In this document: piece after piece, positions 36,441-49,828 of the stretch | How the letters are laid out: every line of letters begins with the position of its first letter | Position numbering within the stretch: position 1 is the first letter of the stretch | Assembly: GCF_000189635.1 (NCBI RefSeq) | Contig: NW_002476418.1 | Location: 310,001-374,000, forward strand | DNA: 64,000 nt | Origin: Tetrahymena thermophila SB210 | Lineage: Eukaryota > Ciliophora > Oligohymenophorea > Hymenostomatida > Tetrahymenidae | Direction of reading: 5' to 3' | Notes under the pieces: generated by a model | The model's input: the letters and a program-made list of their open reading frames with translations, nothing else | Databases searched by the model: none | Told to the model about the DNA's origin: nothing | Made by a program: the position numbers and the translations under genes

Positions 36441-37777
36441 ACACACCCCTTAATTAATCAAAAAAAACAAATTCTTTTCTTCTTACAATATATTTTAGAA
36501 ATTTAAATATATTAACAAAAATACTTAAAAAATTTAACAAAATAAAACCCACAAAAATTAAATTAAATATGAAAAAGAAGAAATATTTTATTTATTTACA
36601 GAATACTGAAAAAAACTTGATTTTAAAAGCATTAAAAGCTAAAAAAAATGTTAGAACTTTTAAAATATAAATCAGTATTAGTAAATTATATTAATAATTT
36701 TTATATATAATAAATATCAATTACTATATGCAGTAAATTTGTATAAAAACAAAGAAATGATTTGTATACATTTATTATTATTTTTTTTTAATTAAAAGTA
36801 TTCATTTGGTTTTCATTTCTAAATTGTAAATAAAAAGTTTTAATTATCAGTATTGTATTTATAAACGAAGAGAAATACCAAGCAAGCTAAATATGATCAA
36901 TAATGTTATTTATATTTATATTATTTAATCTTAGGTTTTAATATTAAAATAATCATTGAGAAACAACATTTAAAAACTGACCTTAAATATTTCATATATT
37001 TGGTTTTTTTAAATCAAATTTTATAATTAAAAAAAGTATATTGAAGAATTTGCTCATAAAAATTCTTATGAAATTTGCAAGTATCAATAATTTTTATAAT
37101 AAAATAAATTATATTTGAAACTCTTAACCCAAATAATTTGAAATATTTGTAATTATAAATTATTTTTGATCAGATAAGTACTTGGTGTGTATTCTTAATC
37201 AAAATTTATTAGTTATACATATGCATAATATAAAAAAAATGTATTTAAAATAACAAAAATAAATATTTTGGATAATTTTAGTTTTATTTAAATTAATGTT
37301 CTAATTTATCCAGTTTATAAATGTTAAATATATATAGGATACAATTAAAATGTTATTTTAGAAATTTTAAAATAAAATAAAAATTATAAGAATTTGAATA
37401 TAATATTTGTTTTATGAAATAAATATTTATTTTTAAATCTTATTTGTTTTTTGTTAGGTGGTATGTTAGATGAGACAGACTTTTAAAGAGAATCAAAAAA
37501 ACAGAGGCATATGAAAAATTTTAATTAAAAATATGTATAATTAAAAGGAGGAAAGCTTAAGTAACATGCAATCCGTTTCCTCTTTTATTACCTTCATATT
37601 CTTCTGTTTTAGTAAAAAAATAATTTAAAGTAATGTATATTTATTCATAATATTAGATTAAGAAGCATAAAAATGTAGTAATAATATTCTGAAACAAATA
37701 AAAATAAGTGAGATTTGAGTTTTTTTAATTAAAAATGTTTTAGTAATAAGTTTTATTAAAATTTTTCATAATTCAAG
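36441..37777. other. U1-downstream spacer of duplication unit B
   Basis: AT-rich. Homologous to the corresponding spacers of units A and C but shorter: the gcatgctagctgttaaccat block and its surroundings are missing near 37130. The tttattaccttcatattctt block is present near 37586. Confidence 0.55.
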
Positions 37778-38200
37778 TTAAAAATGAAATAATTATTTAC
37801 ACTCAATAAATAAGAATTAAAAAAAAAAATTATCCTTGCTTTTTGATTTCGCTTTAGTTATTAGATATTAATAATTTTTTAGATTATATAATTTAAATCT
37901 TAAAATTTGGGTTTTTTCATTAATAATTAGTTCAGTTTAAATTACATCATTTAGTGAAAGTTTTTTAAAAAAATTAAATATTATTGATAGAGACAAAAAA
38001 CACAAACAAACCGAATAAATAGTAAAACAATCAAACAAACAAAATTGCTAATAAACAGTAAAAAAATAAGCAAGCTAGCTCATAAACAGTAAAAAAACAA
38101 ACAAAAAATCAATCGATAAGCAAGCAAAAAGCAAAAAAAGTAGCTAATAAACAGTAAAATAATAAACTAACATACAAAAAACACAAAAACAATAGGTGCA
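37778..38200. repeat. Single ~300-bp repeat plus short CAAA-module array upstream of giant gene B
   Basis: One copy of the ~300-bp unit (37778-37990) is followed by only about four agctaataaacagtaaaa modules with CAAA tracts. It is the shortest of the three upstream arrays. Confidence 0.75.
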
Positions 38201-38214
38201 ATACAAAATTAACT

Positions 38215-41200
38215 ATGAAAATAGATTATTATATAATTATATTTTCTGTTTTATTTTCAAAGTTGCTGTGCTAGTGCTTGAATGGGGAAATTTATAATAT
38301 ATTGACTTAATAGTGCTTGAAATGTTCTATCAGCTGCTAACAATGCTTTAATACTAATGAAGACAACTGTATAAAATGCCAAACTAACACCTTTAATAGT
38401 ATATAAAATAACTTTTAATGTACTTAAACTTGTCTATAAGGTTAAATAAATACAGAAAATTAATAATGTGTTTAATGCTTAGTTGAAGGATGTATCTAAT
38501 GTGATGCTAACTAAAATTGCTTAAAATGCGAAGTTAATTTATAACTTAGTTAAGAAAACAATAAGTGCTTTCTAAAATAAAATTTTTGTGAATCAAGCGT
38601 TGAATTTATTGAATCTCCTTTTACAAAAAATTAATGCTCAAAAATATGCTCCTCTTTCACTTATTAAAATTTTGAAACTCATCAATGCGAGTAAACACAA
38701 CAATGTCCATATTTTCAAAGTAGCTTTGATAATTTTAATTAAAGAATAGTGTAAGTTAACTCATTTTTAGGTAATTAATACTTTATTAGAGGTAATTAAT
38801 GCTAATTTGCACTGGTCAACTAAAATTTTGAGATAATCAATTCAAATATACTATAAAATTTAAATAATTTTGAAGAATTATACATGTAATATGGGGTAGA
38901 AGTTAATTAAAAAAGCTTTATAGTAGGGAATTATGGCGGATGCTTAGCAAATAACAGCTTAGTTATTGCGAATTTCGCTACATCCTAAACTGTTTATTCA
39001 GAGATAGGGTTTTAGGATGATCTTAATGTAGGATATATTGATACTAATAACTAAATTGTATTTTTAATAAGCACTAATTACAAACAAATAATTGTTTTTG
39101 ATGGAATTAGTTCTTAAGTAAGTAAGTTGCCAATAAATTAATCTCCACCATAAATACTATTTTAAATTTCAAATAAATAAAATGTTACTTATTATATTAT
39201 AGATTATTAATTGAAGGTAATAATAAAATTATTTTTTTTAAAACATGTATTAAATAAATTTTATTAAAATAAATAATAGGAAATATTGTTAAGTAGAGAT
39301 AGATCCTTAATAATAAAAAATAGTACTCTAAATCTCGATTTATCATCTACTATTGTTTATTCAATATAAAAAAATGATTTTTTAATAACTGTTTCTATGG
39401 ATGTATATAGTATTCCTCGCTAATTTATTATTCAAAAAGCGGTTTTTGAAAATAATTAAATATCATTTTAAAAAATTAAGCAAGCTCCTCTTTACAATTA
39501 TAAAGTATTTTATAGCTTGAATTTAAATTCTATCATAGAATACAACTAAATAGATTACAGCATAAAAATTTCAATTTTAGATGCAAATTCAGAATAAATT
39601 ATTAATCAATTCAACGTAACTTCTTCATAGAAATTAAATTAGATTAGTATCTTTGAAAACTAGTGGGATAATAGCACATATATTTTTTACATTTAAAATA
39701 AACTACTATAATTCATTAATATGACAGATTATTTAAGGATAATAACATAGGATGGATAATCATAAATCAAATTCGAATAATTAGTATAAACAGTAGACAC
39801 TCCTTTTATTACTGAGTTATCAACTTTTACAACTGCAATATTTTACAAGAACAATATATTAGACATATTCCTGTCTCAAATTTTATAACCTAAAACCTAT
39901 AATTATCAATAGATTAGAGTGCAATACAATATATCAGATAATACTTTTTAAATGAAGTATTTTTATAATAATTAATACCAATAATTATACTATGTAGATA
40001 ATTTTATGGTTAATTAAAACTAATTAATGCTTAGCATTGATAATAGTCAGTAGAAGAATATATTTTATATATTTGATGGTAATTAAATTTATGATTAGTA
40101 ATCATTAAGATTTTCTAAAATTTAATTTTACTTGCAAAGTTTATAAAAAATGCCAAGACTTAACACTAGATAAATTTAATATTAAGTCTAATAAGATTTC
40201 TAAAGTTATGATAACCTTTAATTAGTAAGCAATAAATATCTTATTCTAAGTAAAATAATAGACTCAACAGTTTACGAATACGTTTTCAGCATATCTAACA
40301 AATAGTTACTTATTAACTATACTTATAACTATACTTATTTATTTAGTTCAAACTACTATCTCTAAAAGTGGGACATGCTTTTAGTCTAAGATGTTCCTCA
40401 AATATACAATCTAAAAGAACAGTTAAAATTCATAAATAATGAATAAAATTATTTTTTTTCTTTAGAAAATTTTATTATTATAAATGAGGATTAAATAATC
40501 TATTTAACTACAAATGATTAAAATATAAATGTGCTATACATGGTAGACTTTTAATTAAACTAAATCTAGAGTATATTTATATTTGATTAAAATTAAAGCC
40601 CAAGCTTTTGGTTAATTTATGGATCTGATTATCCTTATCCCTTAATTGCATAAAGTGATATTATTTATATTTATTTTTCTATGACTATGTGCTAACCATT
40701 CTCTATAAAAAAAAAATAATTTATTTATTAACCAGTTAATTTAAAGGGTTAATTTTAACTATATCCCTCTATAAATTATTAACAAACTGGAGAAATATTT
40801 ATATTTTAAAATTAGCTGATATATGTATATTCACTTGATTTATAAGAAAGCACTTTTCTTAATATTGGACTAACCTATCCAATTCCTTAGACCAACTACT
40901 AACCATTAATTTTTAATCAACAATTTGTGTTTTATTATGACCAAAATTACTTTTACACTTTTGATATGTAAAAAAAATAATATACTCAAATAACGGCAAC
41001 TACTAGCTTTACTCTTTACTAAAATGGTTATATTGACTTTTACGCAATAGACAATTAAAATTAGTATATAAAAAAATCTGAAAGTATTATAGATGTAAAT
41101 AATTAGATAACTATTAAGAATAAAATTGAAAATAGTAATCATTTGGGAAATATTTCTACCGATGAAAATACATTAATTCACTTTTTTTAATCTCAAAATG

Positions 41201-44200
41201 GAATATTTTGGCATCTAAATTTATTTAATTATCCATTTAATATTTACATAATCACATAAAGTCAAATAATATAAGATATTTAACTTTATTAAAACCGAAT
41301 AGCAATTTATGATAATTCAACTAAAATGCTAATACTAATTAATACAGTTAAAATTAATGGAATAAGAAGCTTTCAATTTGACTAAAAATTTGATTTTAAA
41401 ATTTTTATTTTAAACTGGGAACCTCTTTCTTTTGCCTTTATAAGTAATAACACGATTTATTAATTTAATGAATTAGACAGTCAATAAATATAAACTATTT
41501 ATCAGATAGAATCTAACATAATTATGTATGAATACTGCTCCTAATAACAAATAATAGTAGTATAAACAGCTGATTACTAATTATATTCTATTAATGTAAT
41601 TTTTTTTTAATTTCACAATATTAAAATCATTTTAATTATAAAATACTAGTTTAATAATAAGACAACAGTTCCTATTAGACCAAAAAATGATAGACCAAAA
41701 TAACAGATACTTTTTAATCTAAAATGTGAACAGAATTTGGTTATAATATATTTTACCTATATTTAAATATATGATTTAAATACTGGAATGTTATCTGATA
41801 AGTTTAAATAGGTAAATTTATAAATATTTTTTCTTATTACAAAATTTCAAACTCAATATTATTTTTTTCTATGAAAAAAATCAACTAATTTTATAAAAAT
41901 ATTTTTCATATAATTTAAAAATCTTTTGATTTTAAGTTAAATAAATAAATAATTTTAATTTTATATTTTGAAAAACCTATATCAATAACCTCCTGTGGAG
42001 GATAAATTACCTTAACCACTCATTTTTATTTTTGTGCATCTTTTTTCAAGTTTTATTCTAAATTTCTTTAAAAATTTTTAAACCCTTCCTTAAATTTTTT
42101 TAATAATAAAGCAACTTATGAAGAACTTACAATTGATAACACCATTAGTAGATATTTAAGGCCCATTATTAGTTATTTTTTATAAATTTAGCAGTAATTT
42201 TTTCTACTATGGAAATTTTAAAAGCTATAAATACTTGTTTGATTACAGAGAAAATGTAACTAATTTGCTTTATGATTTTGATCATAATATATTAATTGGA
42301 GTTACTGGAACACTCAAATAAATTAACTCTATAAATATACCTGGAGATAAATAATTATTTACTTATTAGACAGTAAGCTAATTTTCTAAAAACGCTTTTT
42401 TCTATTACCAAGAGAAAAATATTTTACTTTTAGTTGATTAAACTCCAATTATGTATTTTTATAATTATTTAACAAAAAATATAACTCTTTATCAAATCGA
42501 AGTCTAAAATACTTAAGGAATTTTATTCGATAAATATAAAAATATAGTTTTTTTATATTCAGATTTTTATATCTCAGCTTTTGAATATTCTACAATGTAA
42601 TTGATTGAAACATTTACACAGCTATAAGATTAAACACCTATTTAGAGTGTATTTTTGGATATAAATCTATCTATATTAACAGCTTTAACCTTAAATAAAG
42701 TTATCACTTTTGATTTAACAGAAGTTCTTTATGCGAGTGAGGTAAATCTTCTTTAGTATCAAAACATCTAAACTTTAAATATAAATAGTGAATATTAAGT
42801 TTATTATAACATAGTTAATCTCTCTTTAAATTTGTATTAAAACACAAAATTAATTGATACCTTATTATTTGAAACATCTATCTATAATGTTTATCCTTAT
42901 TTAACATAGCTAATTAAGATAAATGATAACAACTTTATCTATATTTAATTCGAGAATTTAAATTTAATCTAATTTGATTAAGAAAAATAAAAATTAGCTT
43001 TAGTTAAAAGAATCAAATTAAACAATTTACCTGATAACTTTTTTTATGATAAATTACAAAATTAAGTTCTAATTTTGTATGAGAATAGCTATCAACTAAC
43101 CAGTTTGAGTTTAGAAACGCAACATTCTGCAGAGGTTAATATAACTAACTTTAATGACGGAGATATTTCCAAATCGTTAATATATTATTAATATATTATA
43201 ATTCCTTCTACCTATATGATTTATACATTTAATTTTATTCAGCAAAAATAAAATCAAATTACTTTTTAAAATACACTTTAAATTTAATTTGTTTTCAAAC
43301 TTCAAGTTAAATTATTTTAGAATTATTCTAATTAATCGTGGAATATCCCTTATGAATACGAAGAAAGGTATAACACTAATGACTCATATCAATAGCTTCT
43401 TATTTGTGTTATAGCTAAAGAAAATAGTATATTTAGTATATATATAGTCCAATTAGATACCTAAGAAATAAAATACACTTATTCAATTTAAGACAGTATC
43501 ATAACGAATGCTGTCAATGATCCTTTCCGCTAATTAATATTTTTAGTTAATAACTAAGGTTAAACTCTAGTACTTAATTACAGTTTAAAATTAATAAAAA
43601 TAATATAAAACTCTTGCTTAAAGTAAGCTAAGATTTCTTTTGATTCCTATTTCATTTACTCTATATGCCCAAATGATATCATAATTTATAATGGTTTAAG
43701 CTTCTAGTAGTAGTACCCTAAAATTCAATCAGGTTTAAAAGAAGTGACAAATATAGTTAACATCTAATATGATAATTTATTTATTATCACATAAAAATTT
43801 AGTTCTTTACTAGTAAAATTGAGTTTTGATTCCTAGCATGAGCTCATTTAAATTATTGATTAAAAAGGTTTGTAACTTTCTAAAGTTGAATTAAACAAAG
43901 ATTCAAATAATAACTTTTTTTTGGAAATGCTATTTTCTTCTTATCAAAATATAATCTACTAGATTATACCTTTGTCTAAAAAATAATCTTGTAATATAGA
44001 AATTATTTAGCAAAATAGACCTTTAGAAAACATTTATTTTCAAATTGAACTAAGTAACAGTCTTAATACTTTATAAAGCAGTTAGCAAAAACTTTCAGTT
44101 TTAAAAATAAATTACTTAGATCAGCAATATATTTAAAGCATTTATTTAGACAGTATCTAACAAAAAAATATAGATCCTAATAAACCTCTTTCTTTAGTTA

Positions 44201-47200
44201 TCTAATCTAACTTAATAACTAACAATATTTATTGGTCGAAAAATTAAACTAACTCACAAAACATTAGAAATTTATTAATAAACAATATGAGCTTAAATAT
44301 AATTGATAGCATTACCTTAAACTAAAATGCTGAAATGAAAAATTTCTAGATGATTGACATAATTTTAAATATTGAAAATTCTCTTAATATTTCCAATTTT
44401 GATTAAGTTTATATTTAAAATATAAAATTCAATAGCACAAAACTTGGAAATAATCAAATAATTATTTCTAACAATAAATTGGTAATTATTGAAAATATTA
44501 CAATTGATAGCGTTTAGATTGAGTAGCTTGCATTTTATTTATCAGACAATACCAATTTGGTCATAAAGTAAATTTTCATTAAAAATTTAAGTAAAAGAAA
44601 CATTTTTTAGATCTAAAACAATCAATATATTGATATATAAGATATTTAAGTATCTGATGCTATCTTGATTTCAGTTTTCTAAATTTCTCTGTGTTAAAAA
44701 TTAAATATCACAAATATTTATTTAAATTAAGTAAATTCTACTTAATTATTCTATCTATAAGGGGCTACTGAAATTTAAGTTGAGCAAATTACTGTAAATA
44801 GAAGTAATTAAATTAAAATATTAAGAATAGAACCACTTTACTCAAAAAATGTTTAATATATTTGTCTATCTGATCAATTATAATACATCAGTGTTTTAAA
44901 TTCTTAAGAAGTTTCATTTGATATTTAGGCCTCTGAAACTTCTATATCTGATTTTTATATTTATTAATCATCAATATCAAAAATGTTCTTTTAAGTATAA
45001 TCAATAAATTTAGTAATTAAGAATTTAAAAATCGAAGAAGTGCAACCACAAGTAGACAACTCCTCAATATATAGTTAATATATTAATAATAATAAATATG
45101 TATTTCTATAGATTGTTGGCTTCTAAAATTGCACCATAAATAATTTAACATCTTTGAATAATTAAATAACAGTATTATCAATAAATTAGCATATTGATGA
45201 TAGTGGCAATTTTATTATGAGTTTTTCAAGGCTTTCTGGATAAGAGATTAATTAACCGTTAATTGAATTGAATTTCATAGATACGATTCTTTTTAATGAA
45301 GTTTTAATAGAAAATAATGTGTTAAAGTAAAATTCCTTTTCATCAATAGTATATGTGAGCTAATGTAATAATATGACAATAAATAATAGCCAATTTTAAA
45401 ATAACACTAATTTTAATGGGATAGGAGGTTCTTTGTATGTTTTTAATTGCTTGCATATTTTGATATAAAATTCCATGTTTATATAAAATAAATGCTTAAA
45501 ATTGAATGGTGGAGCTATAAGTATTTAGAATTCAGTTAACATTGCTTAAGTACATATATATAAGTGTTCATTTATACTTAATTCAGCTTCATTTTCAACT
45601 GGTGGAGCGATTAATTTGTCATACTCAAATTTGATAATAGAAAATTCTAATATTACTTCTAATAATGCGCTTATAGGAGGTGGGATCTACTATGAATAAG
45701 TTATACCAGATTTTGTATTAGAAAAATCAAATAATACTGCTAATAATAAAAATAAAATCATAAACAATAATGCTAAAATTTTTGGTCATAATATAGGCTC
45801 AACTATTAGGAAACTTGATATAGACTTATAGAATATTAAAATACCAAATGGTAGTATAAAAATTTTGGGTGAAAGACAGATAGAAATAAGAGAGTTTAAA
45901 AGTGGAAATTAAATAACTTTTGAAGGAATATAATTACTCGATGAAGAAAATAGTCCAATTTTGACATCAAATATAAATATAAATGAATTTTAATTTTATA
46001 GCAGTGATGTTCAAAGTTTTATATAGTCATTATCTGTATCTTTGAATTGGGATTAGTCAAATAAGAAAATACAGGTGATAGGATAAGTATAATCTAGGCA
46101 ATATATTAACAACGGAATTAACTTACAATCTTAGATTATGTATACGCCTTAAAGTAAAATGAATCTGTAAATAGTTTTAGATAGTTTACCTAAATTAATT
46201 GACTCTTAAGGGAATATTTTCTTCAATTAAGATTAGTTTTAAAAAAATTTTACAATTAATTTCGCTTCTTGTTCAATCGGAGAAATTACAATGCAATAAA
46301 TTGAGTCTATAATTTGCCAAGAGTGTCCAGAAGGAAAGTATTCTTTGGATCAATACAGCACCTCTTGTAAATAGTGTCCGGATTCTGCTAAATAATGCTA
46401 TGGTTCTACAATAAACTTAATGAATGGATATTGGAGAGAAAATGATAAAACTGATATAATAATATATTGTAATAAAAATCCATAATTTTGTTAAGCTGAG
46501 TCACCAGATTCAAAAGTAATTTTTTTCCTTTAAAAACAGGGTATTTAATCATGAAAATATTTAAGATCTTCTGATTATGAATTTTTGAAAATAATTATTT
46601 TGCGATTTTAAGGTGTTGGTGATAGAAATTTTCAAAAATAATTAATTTTCTCTATCCATTTTTAACTTTTTATGAGGACCTTTCATTAATTCTAAAAATC
46701 TAATTATTTTCAAAGTTTATAAAAAAATTTTTCATTAAGCTTTCTTATATTTTTTCATTTGATAATTTTTTATTTTTGTATCATAGTTCATGTGTTTACG
46801 TGGACACATAGGACCACTTTGCTAATAATGCGATTCATATGGAGTAATATGGGGAAATAGATATTCTTAATTTTTTAGTTCTGATGTATGCTATAATTGT
46901 AATGATAGTGTTTTACTTATAGCTTTAGAAAATTCTCTAATATTTTTAGTAGTCCTTTTTTATATTATTATTATTTTAATTAAAATCATCTAAAAAATGC
47001 AAGCAAAGATTATTGGTTATTTTGTGAACAAGTCAGAAATCTTATTTTTAGGATCAACATGTAATTAATTATAAAATATATCATTATTTAATCTTTCATT
47101 TTAAAAATTTTATTATTGAACAGTGGGACAATCAGATAAACCTTAAATAGTAACTAAAATATTGACTGATCATTTTTAAATGCTTTCATTACTGAATTCA

Positions 47201-49273
47201 TTTTCAGTAAATATACCTATTTTTTTTAAATTTCCAGTGCTATTATATGGAAATTCACTTAGTATTACAAGCAAATCTTTTGATTGCATTATATCCAAAT
47301 ATTTAATCCTGCAGCCTTTATGGTTCTATTAAACCTTATTCTCATTAGCTCTACCTTTTTTAGTCCTTATTTTTTATATTTTATTGGCATTAGTTTTTAA
47401 ACTGATAAAAAAAGATAACTTTTTACTGAATTATTTAAGAACTGCTTTAATTTTTACATATCTTTATTTCTTCCCTATGGTAGTTACTCTATTGAGCAGA
47501 TCTATAAATTGCATATAAATAGGTGATAAGTAATATTTAGATCTTGACTATAATATTCACTGTATGGATTCTAAATATCATTAACCTTATGTAATTTATT
47601 TTTCTCTGCCTTTGCTAATAATTTGGACTTTAATAATACCTGTATTCCTATTCAGAAATGTTAGAAATGGAAAAAAATAAAAATGGTCTATTTTCGAAGA
47701 GGTTAAATATTCGTTTGTATTTGCTGGATTCAAAGATAAATTTTATTATTGGGAATTTGGTAAACTATTTTATAAATCACTATTAATATCAATTTCCATA
47801 TTACTACAATAAAATTAATAATTAAAGGTAAATTTAATTTATAATTTAAATATAAAATCTACAACAATTTTTTTTTATTTAAAATATTTTGTTTTTTAAA
47901 TTTAGACCTCATTGATGAATGGTATTATTTTATTGTGGATTTGTATAATCTTTAAATTAAATCCTTATGTCGTTAAAGACTTTAACAATTTATTATAGTA
48001 ATCAGCTATTCTAAGTGCGATTTCATTGAATGTATTATCTATATTAGACAATAATTTATCTGATTAAATATTCTAAAAAACTTTTGTCACTCTGGCTTTA
48101 TTCTTTATAAATTTAATGTTTGTTTTGTAAATAGCTTAAGGTCTATTTATAAAAATCATTCCGTTTGATTAAAATGACAGAAATGTAATTGATAAAATTC
48201 TCTACTATCTAAAAGTTAAATATCCAAGATTTTTTAAGAATATTTAAATTGAGAATAAGCTAAAAATTTAATCTCTCATTAAGTTAAAAAATGTAAAAAG
48301 AAAAATTAGAATGCTTGTACAATATCTCAAAAATTATGATTTTTATAATCAGGAAAGTGTTCAATAATATTTTGGTTTATCAAAAGTTTTAATAGATAAT
48401 AGCTCTTAGCGATTACAAACTTCCAAATTTACACTTTAAAATTTTAACTAAATTAGTAAAAATACTTAGAGAAAACTAAATTCAATGTCAAACTTAAAGA
48501 AAAAATGGTCATATTATACAAGAAGAACAAACTAAAGCCCTTTAAGTAAATAAATTTAAGTGTATTAAAATTCAAACTAATTTTTAAAATTTAATAATAA
48601 GTTAAAGAAAAATAATAAAGTATACAGACTGATAAATCTTAAGAAAATATACTTACTCTTAATTCACCCTAAACTGAAAAATGTGAGACAATCAACTATA
48701 AAGATGAAATTGTTTCTTTTAACTTTTGAATAGATTTATTGGTAAAATAGAATCAATATTTAGAAAGGCTTTATTAACTGTAATTTAGTTATTAATTATA
48801 TATTCATAACCTATTCTATAAATACTTTATTCAGATAAAATTTAGTTAAAATCAAATCTCATTATTTTTTCTAACTTTTATAAAATTTAAAAAAAATTTA
48901 ATCAAATGTATTTAAATTTTTTATTTACATAACTGTTTAAAAATAATAATAATACCTTTTATATATTAAAATTAAGTTATTTAAAAAATAAATTTTATTA
49001 ATAAAGGATTAAAAATCTGTGATAAATTTTTAACAATTGTTTCAATTGCTTTTAATAATAAACAAATTTTATTTAAAAAAAACTTTTCCTAATTTCTAAT
49101 AACTACTAAATATATGTGATCATAATTTTTTTAACTCTTTTTAAATTTATTTATTATTATTTATAAAAAAATTATTAATTATTAGAAAACAAGGAAATTA
49201 GGATATTTTTTACATTAAGTCTGAAAAATAAATTTTTTATATTATAAAATAAATAATTTATTTTTAAAACTGA
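38215..49273 (+). CDS. Giant multi-pass membrane protein, copy B
   Basis: Exons 38215-39216, 39280-41595, 41650-41811, 42112-46515, 46787-47060, 47124-47827, 47906-49273. Boundaries and phases match copy A; exons 3, 4, 5 and 6 have identical lengths (162, 4404, 274, 704 nt) in all copies. Same architecture as copy A: signal peptide, Cys-rich N-terminus, beta-rich and beta-helix-like ectodomain, CxxC box, C-terminal membrane segments. Near 48728 copy B lacks four bases present in A and C, which shifts the frame of the extreme C-terminus. The first in-frame TGA is then at 49271, well into AT-rich sequence with no similarity to the other tails. The natural end may therefore be nearer 48730 or use an unplaced intron. 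Confidence 0.8.
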
Positions 49274-49597
49274 AGAAATAATTTAATTAACATTAGAAGA
49301 CAAACAGTATATTATTAATTCTTAAGATAAATTATATAAACAAAAAAAACTGAAGAAGATAAACATATTTTCATATTAATAAAATATAATTGTGGTATTT
49401 ATAAAATTGTACTCAAATAAATTTGAAACAAGTTGATTTCGAAAGAATTAATTTTGAAATTGAAAAATATTTAAACAAATATTATATAGAGCATTTAAAA
49501 TAATAGGTACTTGTGAAAAAAATTAATTTTCTAATATTTATCAAAACTAAATTATATCTATTTATTGATTTTAATAACTATATATTGATTAATTTAA
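49274..49597. other. Spacer upstream of U1 copy 3
   Basis: AT-rich; homologous to the flank upstream of U1 copy 2. No sign of a second divergent U1-like gene here. Confidence 0.5.
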
Positions 49598-49606
49598 AAC
49601 CCATAA
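49598..49606 (+). promoter_or_regulatory. Putative snRNA upstream element (AACCCATAA), U1 copy 3
   Basis: Same nonamer 62 bases upstream of the predicted U1 5' end. Confidence 0.7.
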
Positions 49607-49659
49607 AAAATAAAATTACTATTAACTATTTAATTAAGAAATTTTTTGCTTAACGAAAG

Positions 49660-49828
49660 ACTTTACTTACCTGGCTGGAGTTAGCTATCGATCATGAAGG
49701 GTAGCGGCTTAGGGTGGAGCAGGTCATTGCACAAAAGATGTCTGTAATACCTTATTGTTCCCCGTGCGGGGAACCGAAACAGCACAATTTCTGCTAGGGG
49801 AGACGTGCACTTAGTGCTGTCTCCGCTC
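49660..49828 (+). ncRNA. U1 spliceosomal snRNA, copy 3
   Basis: Identical by eye to copy 2 over 169 nt, with every U1 landmark (5'-splice-site-recognition sequence, four stem-loops, Sm site). It heads the third duplication unit, 3.4 kb upstream of giant gene C. Confidence 0.95.

Noticed and set aside
48730-49597. A second divergent U1-like gene in the spacer before U1 copy 3
   Set aside because: No AUUGUACAAAAG-like loop, Sm-flanking stem or extra AACCCATAA element is visible; the divergent gene occurs only once.
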